A stretch of DNA of 64,000 bases from NCBI RefSeq assembly GCF_004522105.1, contig NZ_SPUJ01000006.1:62001-126000 (forward strand). Reading direction: 5' to 3'. The stretch comes from Nocardioides sp. 1609. GTDB taxonomy: Bacteria > Actinomycetota > Actinomycetes > Propionibacteriales > Nocardioidaceae. The position numbers were made by a program, and so were the translations under genes. The notes below the pieces were generated by a model. The model had not been told where the DNA came from, ran no database searches, and saw nothing but the letters and a program-made list of their open reading frames with translations. Positions 26,561 through 35,647 of the stretch are shown here, piece by piece (within the stretch, counting starts at the first letter, position 1; the number at the start of each line of letters is the position of its first letter).

Positions 26561-27394
26561 TCAGGTCGCCTTCCTGGACGCGGTCACGACGCGGTACTGC
26601 CAGTCGAGGGCGATGCCGGGTCCCGAGCCGTGGTGGTGGTCGGAGGACTCGGCGAGCGTGACCAGGTCGCCCCGGAGCGCTGCGCGGCCCTGGGTGTCGA
26701 GTCGCAGGGCAGCGGTGTAGGTCGGGCCGTAGTACGTGAGCATGAAGTCCGCGAACGCCTCGGCCGAGACGAAGTGCTGCCTGACCTCGTGGGTCGAGGA
26801 GGCGACGTCGACGACCTCGGCGCCGAACAGCTCGCGGACGACGTCCTCGTTGCCCCACCGCGTCGGCGGGAGCGCGACGGGCGGCGGCGGCACGTGCGCC
26901 GTCACCGTCTTCAGCAGACGACCGATGAACCCCTCGGCGGTCCAGCTGGCGACACCGATCCGACCGCCGGGGCGGCAGACCCGGACGAGCTCCGCCGCGG
27001 AGCGGTCGTGGTCAGCGGTGAACATCACGCCGATCGCCGACAGCACGACGTCGAAGGAGGCGTCCGCGAACGGCAGCGCCTCGGCGTCGGCGACCTCGAA
27101 GGCGATGGGAAGGGCCTCGGCCGCGGCTCGTCGACGGGCGACCTCGACGAGGCCCTCGACGTAGTCGATGCCGGTGACGTCGCAGAACCGGCGAGCGGCC
27201 TCGATCGCGACGTGACCCGTGCCGGTCGCGACGTCCAGGACCGAGGTACCGGGCGCGACGCCGGTGTCGGCGACGAGCTGCGGGGCGAGCGGGACGGTCA
27301 GCCAGGCGATCTTCCCGTAGTCACCGCTGCTCCACGTCCGGTGCTGCGCGACCTTGAGCTCGTTGCGGGCGTCGAGGGTCTGGGAGTTGGTCAT
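26561..27394 (-). CDS. Class I SAM-dependent methyltransferase (UbiE/Methyltransf_11-like)
   Basis: 277 residues. The AdoMet motif is VLDVATGTGHVAIEAARRF near residue 48, followed by VTGIDYVEGLVEVARRR, VADAEALPFADASFDVV and RVCRPGGRIGV. These match the Methyltransf_11 fold. The acceptor is unknown. AGGAGGAACCACC before the ATG at 27394 is a strong ribosome site. It is the first gene of an operon with a small ORF and a collagen-like protein, so a cell-surface or small-molecule target is possible but unproven. Confidence 0.88.
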   Translation of the reverse strand: MTNSQTLDARNELKVAQHRTWSSGDYGKIAWLTVPLAPQLVADTGVAPGTSVLDVATGTGHVAIEAARRFCDVTGIDYVEGLVEVARRRAAAEALPIAFEVADAEALPFADASFDVVLSAIGVMFTADHDRSAAELVRVCRPGGRIGVASWTAEGFIGRLLKTVTAHVPPPPVALPPTRWGNEDVVRELFGAEVVDVASSTHEVRQHFVSAEAFADFMLTYYGPTYTAALRLDTQGRAALRGDLVTLAESSDHHHGSGPGIALDWQYRVVTASRKAT

Positions 27395-27601
27395 GGTGGT
27401 TCCTCCTGGTTGGCGTGGCCGGCGGGCGCCGACCGGACGGATCCAGGTTGGGGCGCGGCCCCGTGACCGCGCATCGGGACGCATCCCGCATCCGTGCGCC
27501 GGACGACCCCCAGGCGCGCACCCCCATGCCGGGTCGGGACGACCTCGGCCGGACCGGCGGGGCGGGGGGCGGCGACCGATGCGCCCTCGGCTCGTCGGCC
27601 C

Positions 27602-27607
27602 TAGCCT
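27602..27607 (+). promoter_or_regulatory. -10 box TAGCCT of a leaderless promoter
   Basis: TAGCCT then six bases to the GTG at 27614; no Shine-Dalgarno. A similar TACGCT lies before an alternative GTG at 27686. Confidence 0.5.
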
Positions 27608-27613
27608 GCGAGC

Positions 27614-30256
27614 GTGGCCGATCACGAGAACGCCGCGGGCGCTGGGAAGCCTGTGGGCCGGGCGTCACCGCACTACGCTGGGCCGGTGCGCCTCCTGGAA
27701 CGTGAGCGCGAGCTCGACGTGCTGCGTGACGGCCTGCACCAGGTCCGCGGGGGCCTCGGCGTGGGGATCGCCGTCGCTGGCGACGGGGGCACCGGCAAGT
27801 CCTCGCTGATCACCGCAGCGGTCCGTGAGGCGTCCGGGCTGCGGGTCCTGCGTGGTCGGTGCGACCCGTTGGGCACCCCGCGTCCGCTCGGCCCGTTCCG
27901 CGAGCTCGGGCTGCCGAGCCTCGGGGCGCGCCTGCCCGCCGACGACGTCCACCCGACGGAGACCGCAGCGGCGGTGCTGCGCGAGCTGGCCGCCGAGCCG
28001 ACGGTGCTGGTGGTCGAGGACCTGCACTGGATCGACGCGGCCTCGGCGGACGTCCTGCGCTACGTCGTGCGTCGTGTGGAGACCGTTCCCGTCGCCGTGC
28101 TGGTGAGCTACCGGGACGCGGAGGTCGGCGCCCGGCACCCGGCCCGTCGGCTGCTCGGTGACTTCGCCGCGGTCGAGGGCCTCCGCACCGTCTCGATGGG
28201 ACCCCTGTCGGTCGAGGCCGTGGCGACCGCCGTCGACGGCTCCGGGCTGGACCCTCAACGAGTCCACGAGCTGACGGGGGGCAACCCCTTCTACGTCTCG
28301 CAGGTCGCGCAGGAGCCGGACCGACCGCTCCCCGCGTCGGTCCGCGACACGATCCTCGCCCGCACGTCCGAGCTCGAGCTCGAGGACCTGCAGACCTTGC
28401 AGCTCATCGCCTGCTGTCCCGACGGCTTCGACGACCGGCTCCTCCCCATGCTCGCCGTCGACCTCGACGAGCTGCGACGACTGGACGCCACCACCCTGCT
28501 CGTCCGCACCGACGGGGCGATCGCCTTCCGCCACGAGCTGGCCCGCCAGGCGATCGAGTCGACCATCCCACCCGGCGGCGCGCCCCGCCTCCACCAGAGG
28601 ATCCTGGAGTCGCTCGAGCGGCTCGAACCACGCGACCCGGCGACGCTGACCCACCACGCGCTCGCTGCGCGCGATCCGGCTCGCACCCTGGCGCACGCAC
28701 GCGCCGCGGCGGCCGAGGCGGTGGCGGCGGCGTCCAACGCCGAGGCGGCGGCGTTCCTCGAGATGGCCCTCGCCCACCTGCCGGCCGCGGCACCGGCGCT
28801 GGAGCGCGCCGACCTGCTCATGCAGCTCGCCCAGCAGCTCTACGTCACGGCCCGTCTGTCGGACGCCGGGGCCGCCGCCCGGTCCGCCATCCCGCTCTTC
28901 GAGGCGGCCGCGCGCCCCGAGGGCGTGGCCGAGGCCCATGCCGTGCTGTGCGTGTTGGAGTACCAGTGCGGGCGCCGGGCCCCCAGCAACGAGCACGCCG
29001 CCCGGGCCTGGGAGCTGGTCGAGCACCTCGACGCGCCCGCGACCGTGACCCGGGTGCACGCCGACACCGGCATGGTCGCGTTGATCGGCAGCGACCTCGA
29101 TCGCGCGGTCGCCTGCGGGCGCCGTGCGGTCGAGGCTGGGACCGACGCCGGCCTGGAGGAGTACGTCGTGCTCGGCCGGCTGCTCGTCGAGGGCGTCGAG
29201 TGCCTCACCGGCGGGCCCGGCGCCACCGGACGGGTCGAGGAGCTGGTGGCGACCGCGCGGCGGCACGGATGGGACGAGGCGGCCTGGCGCGGGTACATCA
29301 TGCTGACCGTCCACGACCTCGACCGGGGCGAGCTCCGCTCGCTCCAAGGCATCGTCGAGGAGACGCTGACCCACACCACCGACCGAGACCTGCGCAACGC
29401 AACACTCTGGCACCTGTCACTGCGCGCGGCCCTGCACGCCTACGCCGGGCGGTGGAGCGCAGCACGGGAGGACGCCGAGGAGGTGCTGGCCAGCGGCGCG
29501 TGCGAGGGCTCCATCTGGCCGCACCTCTCACTCGCCGTCGTCGCGCAGCGGGTGGGCGACCACGACGCTGCACCGCACCTCGACCGCGCCTGGCAGCTCG
29601 CGGTCGGCCTGGACGAGCCTGGCCGCTACCTGCCCGTCCTCACCGCCCTGGCCGAGTCGATGTGGCTCACCGGGATCTCCGACCCGCGGGTCACGGAGTA
29701 CGCGACGGCGCACCTGCGGCGGCTCGCGACCCCCGACTGCGCCTGGCTCGCTGGGAGCCTCGCGGTCTGGTTGCGCCGCCTGGACCTGCCGGTCGAGCTC
29801 CCGACGGACTCGCCGGCCCCCCACGTCGCCCACCTCGATGGGCGGGCGGCCGAGGCAGCCACGTGGTGGCGCCGCGCCGGCAACCCGCACGCCGAGGCCA
29901 TGGCCCACGCCGACTGCCCCGCCCCCGAGGACCGCGTGCGCGCAGTCACGATGCTGGACCGCCTCGGGGCGGTCGGCACCGCGGACCGGCTCCGTCGCGA
30001 GATGCGCCGCAGCGGCCTGGCCAGCGTCCCCAGCCGCCCCGTCGAGTCGACCCGGACCAACCCCGGTGGACTCACCAACCGACAGCTCGAGATCGCTCTC
30101 CTCGTGGCCCGCGGCTACACCAACAGCGAGATCGCCACCCACACCTACATCTCCCCCAAGACCGCCGAGCACCACGTCTCGGCCATCCTCGCCAAGCTGG
30201 GGGTCACCAGCCGCCGCGACCTCCTCACGCGTGCCACCGAGTTCGGCCTCGTGTGA
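27614..30256 (+). CDS. LAL-type LuxR regulator with AAA ATPase domain
   Basis: 880 residues. An N-terminal ATPase has Walker A AGDGGTGKSSLI (about residue 56) and Walker B VLVVEDLHWIDAASAD. A long helical repeat region follows, like the TPR-like middle of MalT-type regulators. The C-terminal LuxR helix-turn-helix is LTNRQLEIALLVARGYTNSE then IATHTYISPKTAEHHVSAIL. Such proteins sense a ligand with ATP and activate nearby genes. The adjacent divergent methyltransferase operon is a candidate target. The GTG start looks leaderless; GTG 27686 is an alternative. Confidence 0.9.
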   Translation: MADHENAAGAGKPVGRASPHYAGPVRLLERERELDVLRDGLHQVRGGLGVGIAVAGDGGTGKSSLITAAVREASGLRVLRGRCDPLGTPRPLGPFRELGLPSLGARLPADDVHPTETAAAVLRELAAEPTVLVVEDLHWIDAASADVLRYVVRRVETVPVAVLVSYRDAEVGARHPARRLLGDFAAVEGLRTVSMGPLSVEAVATAVDGSGLDPQRVHELTGGNPFYVSQVAQEPDRPLPASVRDTILARTSELELEDLQTLQLIACCPDGFDDRLLPMLAVDLDELRRLDATTLLVRTDGAIAFRHELARQAIESTIPPGGAPRLHQRILESLERLEPRDPATLTHHALAARDPARTLAHARAAAAEAVAAASNAEAAAFLEMALAHLPAAAPALERADLLMQLAQQLYVTARLSDAGAAARSAIPLFEAAARPEGVAEAHAVLCVLEYQCGRRAPSNEHAARAWELVEHLDAPATVTRVHADTGMVALIGSDLDRAVACGRRAVEAGTDAGLEEYVVLGRLLVEGVECLTGGPGATGRVEELVATARRHGWDEAAWRGYIMLTVHDLDRGELRSLQGIVEETLTHTTDRDLRNATLWHLSLRAALHAYAGRWSAAREDAEEVLASGACEGSIWPHLSLAVVAQRVGDHDAAPHLDRAWQLAVGLDEPGRYLPVLTALAESMWLTGISDPRVTEYATAHLRRLATPDCAWLAGSLAVWLRRLDLPVELPTDSPAPHVAHLDGRAAEAATWWRRAGNPHAEAMAHADCPAPEDRVRAVTMLDRLGAVGTADRLRREMRRSGLASVPSRPVESTRTNPGGLTNRQLEIALLVARGYTNSEIATHTYISPKTAEHHVSAILAKLGVTSRRDLLTRATEFGLV

Positions 30257-30314
30257 ACCGACTGCCGACCCGGGTCCCGCCCGGGCGGCAACAGGCCCGG
30301 CGGCTCGGAGCAGG

Positions 30315-30710
30315 TCAGTCCGAGTACTCCTCGTCGGTGACGTGGTCGAGCCAGGTGACGACCTGACCGTTGTCGTCGGCCTCCTGGATGGCGACGTGGG
30401 CCATGAACCGGTCCGCGGTCGCGCCGTGCCAGTGCTCCTCACCCGGCTCGATGTGGACGACGTCGCCGGGCCGGATCTCCTGCACCGCGCCGCGACGGGT
30501 GCCGACCCAGCCGACGCCGTCGGTGACGTAGAGCGTCTGGCCCCGGGGGTGGTGGTGCCAGGCCGTGCGGGCGCCGGGGGCGAAGCGGACGTGGGCACAG
30601 CCGACGGCGGACTGCTCGTCGGGGGTGCGGATGCCGTCGATGTGGACCGTTCCGGTGAACCAGTCCACGGGACCCGTTCCGGTCTGTCCACTGCTCCGGG
30701 TGTACTTCAC
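30315..30710 (-). CDS. Cupin-domain protein
   Basis: 131 residues forming one cupin barrel: the first motif is WHHHPRGQTLYV and the second GDVVHIEPGEEHWHGA, with the metal-binding His and Glu ligands present. Related proteins accompany oxidoreductases and alcohol dehydrogenases in the same type of cluster. AGGAG precedes the GTG at 30710. It is probably co-transcribed with the cyclophilin-like lipoprotein (77 bases upstream). Metal and substrate unknown. Confidence 0.88.
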   Translation of the reverse strand: MKYTRSSGQTGTGPVDWFTGTVHIDGIRTPDEQSAVGCAHVRFAPGARTAWHHHPRGQTLYVTDGVGWVGTRRGAVQEIRPGDVVHIEPGEEHWHGATADRFMAHVAIQEADDNGQVVTWLDHVTDEEYSD

Positions 30711-30787
30711 GTCTGCTCCTGGTGTGCTCGGTTGCTCGGTCGCTGCTGTGGTGATGAGTGTCGGGGACCCGTCGGGACGGGGTGTGG

Positions 30788-31348
30788 TCAGCCGTCGACG
30801 AGCGTGACCGTCGCGGTGAGGCTGCCGTCCACCTCGGCGATGCGCTCGGCGGCGTCGCCGTCGAGCCGCCCGAGTATCACAATGCCGTCGTAGTAGGACT
30901 GGTCGCCGTAGTACAGGACGAGGTCCTGGCCGGGGGCGTAGTAGCCGAGGTCCCCCACGTCGGGGTCGGCACCCGGTGGCTGGCCGGTCAGCGACAACGC
31001 AGCCGGGAGCGGCCCGGTCTTCTCCACCGCCCCGTGGTCGGTCAGGTCGAGGGTCACCGGCAGCTGCGCGACCAGGTCGCGGCCGGCGGCGCTGTCGTCG
31101 AGGGTCGCGGTGAGGCGGTCGGTGCCGATGGCGATCCGGATCCTGGTCCCGGCCTCCTGCGGGGTGGTGGTCGGCGCACTCGCTGCAGGGCTCGCGGGAG
31201 GGGCGTCGCTCGGCTCGCCGGCGACGACGGCGGGCGACGTCGCGCTCGCCGCTGCTCCCCCGTCGTCCGACCCGCACCCGGCGAGGGCCGACGCACCCGA
31301 CACCAGCGCCGCGGACAGCACGGTTGCGGGACGGTTGAACGCTCTCAT
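30788..31348 (-). CDS. Lipoprotein with cyclophilin-like domain
   Basis: 186 residues. The lipobox is SALAGC then GSDDGG; an Ala/Ser/Pro linker leads to a beta-rich domain of about 115 residues starting TRIRIAIGTDRLTATLDDSA and including LGYYAPGQDLVLYYGDQSYY. This matches the cyclophilin-like fold proteins (TM1367-like, Cyclophil_like2), which lack proline isomerase residues. GGAGG precedes the ATG. Role unknown, but it sits with cupin, MFS and dehydrogenase genes under shared control. Confidence 0.85.
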   Translation of the reverse strand: MRAFNRPATVLSAALVSGASALAGCGSDDGGAAASATSPAVVAGEPSDAPPASPAASAPTTTPQEAGTRIRIAIGTDRLTATLDDSAAGRDLVAQLPVTLDLTDHGAVEKTGPLPAALSLTGQPPGADPDVGDLGYYAPGQDLVLYYGDQSYYDGIVILGRLDGDAAERIAEVDGSLTATVTLVDG

Positions 31349-31425
31349 GTGTCCTCCGGGGCTCGGGTCGGGGGCGGACCTCCAGTGAAGCGACCGCTCC
31401 GGCCCGGAGGGAGTCCCTGACGAGA

Positions 31426-31444
31426 GGTGCACCGACAGGGCACC
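31426..31444. promoter_or_regulatory. Operator GGTGC-N9-GCACC upstream of the XRE regulator
   Basis: GGTGCACCGACAGGGCACC is an inverted repeat centred about 54 bases before the predicted transcription start of the XRE gene. The same element occurs at 33833-33851 at the same distance from a -10 box. The position suits an activator. Confidence 0.7.
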
Positions 31445-31476
31445 CCTCGTGCCTCGGCGCCGGCGCGGCGGCGACC

Positions 31477-31482
31477 TAGGGT
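31477..31482 (+). promoter_or_regulatory. -10 box TAGGGT of a leaderless promoter
   Basis: TAGGGT then six bases to the GTG at 31489. ACCTA just before it and a CTCGGC at 31452 are shared with the promoter before the dehydrogenase gene. Confidence 0.55.
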
Positions 31483-31488
31483 CGGAGG

Positions 31489-32394
31489 GTGGACAACCGC
31501 CAAGAGGTACGTGACTTCCTCACCACCCGTCGCGCCCGTCTCACCCCCGAGCAGGTCGGCCTGCCGACCGCGGGGACCCGGCGCGTTCCCGGCCTCCGGC
31601 GCAGCGAGGTCGCCACCATCGCCGGGCTCAGCGTGGAGTACTACGCCCGCCTCGAGCGCGGTCAGATCGCCGGTGCCTCCACCGGCGTCCTCGACGCGCT
31701 GGCCCGAGCGCTGGAGCTCGACGAGACCGAGCGCGCCCACCTCTTCGACCTCGCCAGGGCCGCCGATGGCATCCCGACGTCGGGCCGGTCGCGGCGTCGC
31801 ACCGCCGGACCCGCGAGCAGGGCGGCGTCCCGGCCCAGCCTGCGGTGGGCGCTCGAGGCGATCACCGACGGCGTCGCCTTCGTCCGTGACCCCCGCCAGA
31901 ACCTGCTCGCCACCAACGCCCTGGGCCGCGCCTTCTACTCGCCGGTGATCGGCGACGGCGGGCGGACACCCAACCTGGCCCGGTTCCAGTTCCTCGACCC
32001 GGCGTCCCGGGACTTCTACCCGGACTGGGACCTGTTCGCCGAGATGTGCGTCGGCATCATGCGCGCCGAGGCCGGGCGCGACCCGCACGACCGCGCCCTG
32101 CAGGACCTCGTGGGCGAGCTCTCGACCCGCAGCGAGACGTTCCGGCAGCTCTGGGCCGCGCACGACGTGCGCACCCACGGGACCGGCACCAAGCGCTACC
32201 AGCACCCGGTCGTCGGGGAGCTGACCCTGGTCTACGAGGAGCTCGCCATCACCGCCGAGCCCGGCCTCGCACTCCTGGTGTTCACCGCCGAGCCCGGCTC
32301 GCCGTCGGCGGACCGACTCCGCCTGCTCGCGTCCTGGGCGGCACCGGCCGGCCCCGTCCCCCACGCGACCTCGGGCCTGGAGAGCGACGGGTAG
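31489..32394 (+). CDS. XRE regulator with MmyB-like ligand domain
   Basis: 301 residues. The N-terminal helix-turn-helix (RRSEVATIAGLSVEYYARLE then RGQIAGAS) is followed by a MmyB-like PAS-type domain (WALEAITDGVAFVRDPRQNL, LARFQFLDPASRDFYPDWDL), which in relatives binds fatty acids or other small ligands. The start is leaderless. Operators here and before the dehydrogenase gene suggest it activates itself and the cluster. Divergent from the lipoprotein-cupin pair. Confidence 0.9.
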   Translation: MDNRQEVRDFLTTRRARLTPEQVGLPTAGTRRVPGLRRSEVATIAGLSVEYYARLERGQIAGASTGVLDALARALELDETERAHLFDLARAADGIPTSGRSRRRTAGPASRAASRPSLRWALEAITDGVAFVRDPRQNLLATNALGRAFYSPVIGDGGRTPNLARFQFLDPASRDFYPDWDLFAEMCVGIMRAEAGRDPHDRALQDLVGELSTRSETFRQLWAAHDVRTHGTGTKRYQHPVVGELTLVYEELAITAEPGLALLVFTAEPGSPSADRLRLLASWAAPAGPVPHATSGLESDG

Positions 32395-32481
32395 GACCCG
32401 GGCCCGTCGGTCCCTCCGGCCCGGCCCGGCGCCGGCGTCCTCAGCTCAGCGGCTCGCCGGCTCGGGCGGCTCGGAGGCGGT

Positions 32482-33765
32482 TCAGGAGGAGCACCCGGTG
32501 GTGACGAGCTCCTGGTCGTCCCTGCCCGGGTGGGCTGCCTCGTCGCCACCGGTCGACCGCGGTCGGCCGAGCACGACGAAGGTCAGCGGCACGAGGACGA
32601 GCACGCCGAAGGCGACGCCGACCACGGGCGGGCTCAGGGTGCCGAACGACGTACCGAGCAGGGCGCCGGTCACGGCGGTCCCGACGGCCGTGCCGAGGTT
32701 GAACATCGAGGTGGCCATCGCGCTGGGCAGCGTGGCGCCCTCGCCGCCGAGGCGCACCGCGAGCGAGACGAGCACCGGGTTGGCCGACAGACCCACCAGG
32801 CCCAGCAGCGCGAAGGCCAGCAGAGCCGGCACGACGGAGGTCGAGACCAGGCACAGCACGGCGGACGCGACGAGGCTGACGGCTGCCGCGCCGACGATGG
32901 TGGTGAGGGGACGACGGTCGCCCCACCGTCCACCGACCAGGTTCCCGACGAAGGCGCCGGTGCCGAAGAGGACGAGTGCGAGCGGGACGAGGGCCGGTGA
33001 CATGCCGGCGCGACCGGTGAACAGGGGGGACACGAAGCTGTAGACCGACAGCACGCTGGCGGTGACCGCGGCGCAGGTCAGCAGCACCGCCCAGAGACGT
33101 CCCGAGCGCAGTGCCGACAGCTCGGACCGGATCGAGGGGGTCGCCGCCGCCCCCGACCGCGGGGGGACGAGCCTGGCCACCGCGACGGCCGTCACGGCCG
33201 CCAGCACCGCCAGGCACCAGAACGGGCCGCGCCACCCGACCAGCTGTCCGCCGACGGCCCCGAGCGGTACGCCGACCACCGTGGACAGCATGCCGCCGCC
33301 GAGCACCAGACCCAGCGCGGTCGAGCTGCGGCGCGACCCGGCCAGGGCGACCGCGGCCACGGCCGCGACGGCCCAGAACGTACCGGTCGCCACCGCAGCG
33401 ACGAACCGGGTGACCAGGAGGACCGCGAAGCTCGCGGTGAGCGCGGAGACCAGGTGGGCGACGGCGTACACCGCCAGCGCGAGGGTCAAGGTGGTGCGCT
33501 GCGGCAGGCGCAGGGTGAGCATGGGCATCACCGGCGAGCCGAGGATCATCCCGATCGCGAACACGGTGATCGAGAGCCCCGCCCCGGCCTCGGTCGTGGA
33601 GAAGTCGTCGGCCAGCTCCGGCAGCAACCCCGCCACCACGAACTCGGTGGTCCCCATCAGGAAGGTGCCGGCGGCCAGGACGTAGACCGCGAGGGGCAGC
33701 CTCGACGGTCGGGTGGCGGCGGGGGTGGCGGTGCTGGACAAGACGGAGCTCCTGGACGTGGTCAT
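32482..33765 (-). CDS. MFS exporter (DHA1/AraJ-like)
   Basis: 427 residues with twelve predicted helices. The first helix and loop (GTFLMGTTEFVVAGLLPELA) match the AraJ/Cmx group of drug-proton antiporters. The A-motif region and GLVLGGGMLSTVVGVPLGAV in helix 5 (motif C-like) support export by antiport. The C-terminus ends TTGCSS. Divergent from the zinc dehydrogenase, with the shared operator between them. Substrate unknown. Confidence 0.9.
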   Translation of the reverse strand: MTTSRSSVLSSTATPAATRPSRLPLAVYVLAAGTFLMGTTEFVVAGLLPELADDFSTTEAGAGLSITVFAIGMILGSPVMPMLTLRLPQRTTLTLALAVYAVAHLVSALTASFAVLLVTRFVAAVATGTFWAVAAVAAVALAGSRRSSTALGLVLGGGMLSTVVGVPLGAVGGQLVGWRGPFWCLAVLAAVTAVAVARLVPPRSGAAATPSIRSELSALRSGRLWAVLLTCAAVTASVLSVYSFVSPLFTGRAGMSPALVPLALVLFGTGAFVGNLVGGRWGDRRPLTTIVGAAAVSLVASAVLCLVSTSVVPALLAFALLGLVGLSANPVLVSLAVRLGGEGATLPSAMATSMFNLGTAVGTAVTGALLGTSFGTLSPPVVGVAFGVLVLVPLTFVVLGRPRSTGGDEAAHPGRDDQELVTTGCSS

Positions 33766-33832
33766 GGTGCGTCGGCGACGGACTCCCCCGAGTCAACGCC
33801 TCCCCGTGTGCGCGCACGAGTCACTGTCGATG

Positions 33833-33851
33833 GGTGCACTCGCAGGGCACC
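33833..33851. promoter_or_regulatory. Second operator GGTGC-N9-GCACC
   Basis: GGTGCACTCGCAGGGCACC lies between the MFS and dehydrogenase genes. From its right edge to the -10 box TACCGT (33884-33889) the distance is exactly the same as for the element at 31426, and CAGGGCACCCCT is identical in both. Confidence 0.7.
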
Positions 33852-33883
33852 CCTGAGCCCTCGGCTGAGGGCCCGACGGCACC

Positions 33884-33889
33884 TACCGT
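33884..33889 (+). promoter_or_regulatory. -10 box TACCGT of the dehydrogenase promoter
   Basis: TACCGT preceded by ACC, with CTCGGC as a weak -35 at 33860. The leader of about 50 bases carries AAGGAG before the ATG at 33947. Confidence 0.5.
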
Positions 33890-33946
33890 CGACCAGGAGA
33901 GCGGGCCACCACGGCCGCGAGCCCTGACACCCGAAGGAGATGCACG

Positions 33947-34984
33947 ATGAGAGCAACCGTCATGTACGAGGCCGGCGACGTCCGCGTCGAGGAGGTGCCC
34001 GACTCCGTCGTCGAGCAGCCCACCGACGCCCTGGTCCGGGTCACCGCGAGCTGCATCTGCGGCAGCGACCTCCACCCCTACCACTCGATGACGGCCGCCG
34101 ACGGCCCCGCACGGATGGGCCATGAGTTCATCGGCGTCGTCGAGGAGGCCGGCGGCGACGTCGCGACGCTGCGCAAGGGCGACCTGGTGGTCGCCCCGTT
34201 CGCCTTCTCCGACGGCACCTGCCAGTTCTGCCGCGAGGGCCTGCACACCTCGTGCGAGCACGGCGGGTTCTGGGACGGTCTCCCGCTCGAGGGCGGCCAG
34301 GCCGAGCTGGTCCGGGTCCCGCTGGCCGACGGCACCCTGGTGAAGCTCCCCGTGACCCCCGACTCCGCACTGGTCCCCTCCCTGCTCACCCTCTCCGACG
34401 TCTACGGCACCGGCTACCACGCCGCGGTGCGGGGCGGCGTGGGCCCGGGCACGAGCGTCACCGTCATCGGCGACGGCGCCGTCGGCCTCCTCGCGGTGCT
34501 CTCGGCGCGCCAGCTCGGCGCCGAGCAGATCGTCCTCATGGGCCGCCACCAGGCCCGCACCGACCTGGGCCGCGAGTACGGCGCCACGGACGTCGTCGCC
34601 GCGCGCGGCGAGGAGGGCATCGCCACGGTCCGCGAGCTCACCGGCGGCCACGGCACCCACGTCGTGCTCGAGGCCGTCGGTCACATGCCGGCCTACGAGC
34701 AGGCCGTCGGCATCGTCCGGCCCGGCGGCACCATCAGCCGGGTCGGCGTCCCGCAGTACGAGGACGCTCCGGTCGGGTTCGCCAGCCTCTTCGGCGGCAA
34801 CATCACCCTCACCGGCGGCCCCGCCCCGACCCGGGCCTACATCGAGACCCTGCTGCCCGGCGTGATGGACGGGACCGTCGACCCCGGCAAGGTCTTCGAC
34901 CGCACCATCGACCTCGCCGACGTCCCGGCGGGCTACCGCGCCATGGACGACCGCGAGGCCCTGAAGATCCTCGTCACTCCCTGA
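33947..34984 (+). CDS. Zinc-dependent alcohol dehydrogenase (MDR family)
   Basis: 345 residues. Catalytic zinc ligands are CICGSDLHPYH and GHEFIGVVEE; a structural zinc site is only partial (CQFCREGLHTSCEHG). The nucleotide motif is VIGDGAVGLLAVL, where Asp replaces the usual Gly after the first Gly. It is similar to threonine- or glutathione-independent formaldehyde-type MDR enzymes of unclear substrate. AAGGAG seven bases before the ATG fixes the start. Part of the XRE-controlled cluster with MFS and cupin genes. Confidence 0.92.
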   Translation: MRATVMYEAGDVRVEEVPDSVVEQPTDALVRVTASCICGSDLHPYHSMTAADGPARMGHEFIGVVEEAGGDVATLRKGDLVVAPFAFSDGTCQFCREGLHTSCEHGGFWDGLPLEGGQAELVRVPLADGTLVKLPVTPDSALVPSLLTLSDVYGTGYHAAVRGGVGPGTSVTVIGDGAVGLLAVLSARQLGAEQIVLMGRHQARTDLGREYGATDVVAARGEEGIATVRELTGGHGTHVVLEAVGHMPAYEQAVGIVRPGGTISRVGVPQYEDAPVGFASLFGGNITLTGGPAPTRAYIETLLPGVMDGTVDPGKVFDRTIDLADVPAGYRAMDDREALKILVTP

Positions 34985-35008
34985 CGCCTCGCCCCGGTGC
35001 TGCTCCGG

Positions 35009-35587
35009 TCAGTCGCCGACGACCCGGTCGGCCCGGTCGACCTGGTGCACCGCGCCCATCGCGGTCTCCGCGATGCCCAGGAGGTCCTCGGTGGTGGCGC
35101 CGTCGCGGGCGCTGCCGGACATGCCGCGCAGGACGGCCACGAGGAACGAGGCGAGGTGGTCGGTGTTCGTCGAGGCTGCGAGGTCCCGGTCCCGGACTCC
35201 CTGGTCGAGCCGGTCCTTGAGCCGCCGGCGCAGGACCTCGCGCTGGGCCTCGAGCCGCGGCTCGGTCAGCATGAGGCACCCTGCCGGCGTCGCCGGGTCG
35301 GTGTGGGCACGTGCGGTGTCGTCCAGCACCCGGGCAACGGCCGCCCGCGCGCTCGGCAGCGCTGCCGCCAGATCGACCGCCTCGCACGTGCGCTGGAAGT
35401 ACACGGTCGAGGCCTCCTCGAAGAGGCGCCGCTTGTCGCCGAACGCCGCGTAGAGGCTGGGGGGCGTCACCCCCATCGCCGAGGTCAGCATCGCGACCGA
35501 GGTCTCCTCGTAGCCCGTGCGCCAGAACTGCTCCAGAGCAGCCCCCAGCGCTGCATCGCGATCGAAGCTCCGCGGTCGGCCGGCCAT
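35009..35587 (-). CDS. TetR-family regulator
   Basis: 192 residues. The DNA-binding domain is GRPRSFDRDAALGAALEQFW then VAMLTSAMGVTPPSLYAAFG with DKRRLFEEA. The C-terminal domain (LAAALPSARAAVARVLDDTA) resembles the AcrR-like repressors that respond to small hydrophobic or carbonyl compounds. The ATG at 35587 begins the usual MAGRPRSFD; an in-frame ATG at 35599 is the alternative. It is divergent from an SDR gene and two copies of one operator lie between them. Confidence 0.9.
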   Translation of the reverse strand: MAGRPRSFDRDAALGAALEQFWRTGYEETSVAMLTSAMGVTPPSLYAAFGDKRRLFEEASTVYFQRTCEAVDLAAALPSARAAVARVLDDTARAHTDPATPAGCLMLTEPRLEAQREVLRRRLKDRLDQGVRDRDLAASTNTDHLASFLVAVLRGMSGSARDGATTEDLLGIAETAMGAVHQVDRADRVVGD

Positions 35588-35603
35588 GTGGACCACCATA
35601 ACG

Positions 35604-35620
35604 TATCGATCACTACGGAA
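35604..35620. promoter_or_regulatory. TetR operator copy 1
   Basis: TATCGATCACTACGGAA, just before the TetR start codon; it matches copy 2 at 14 of 17 positions. Confidence 0.55.
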
Positions 35621-35647
35621 CGTGCTACCGTTCGGGACGTCAATCAA

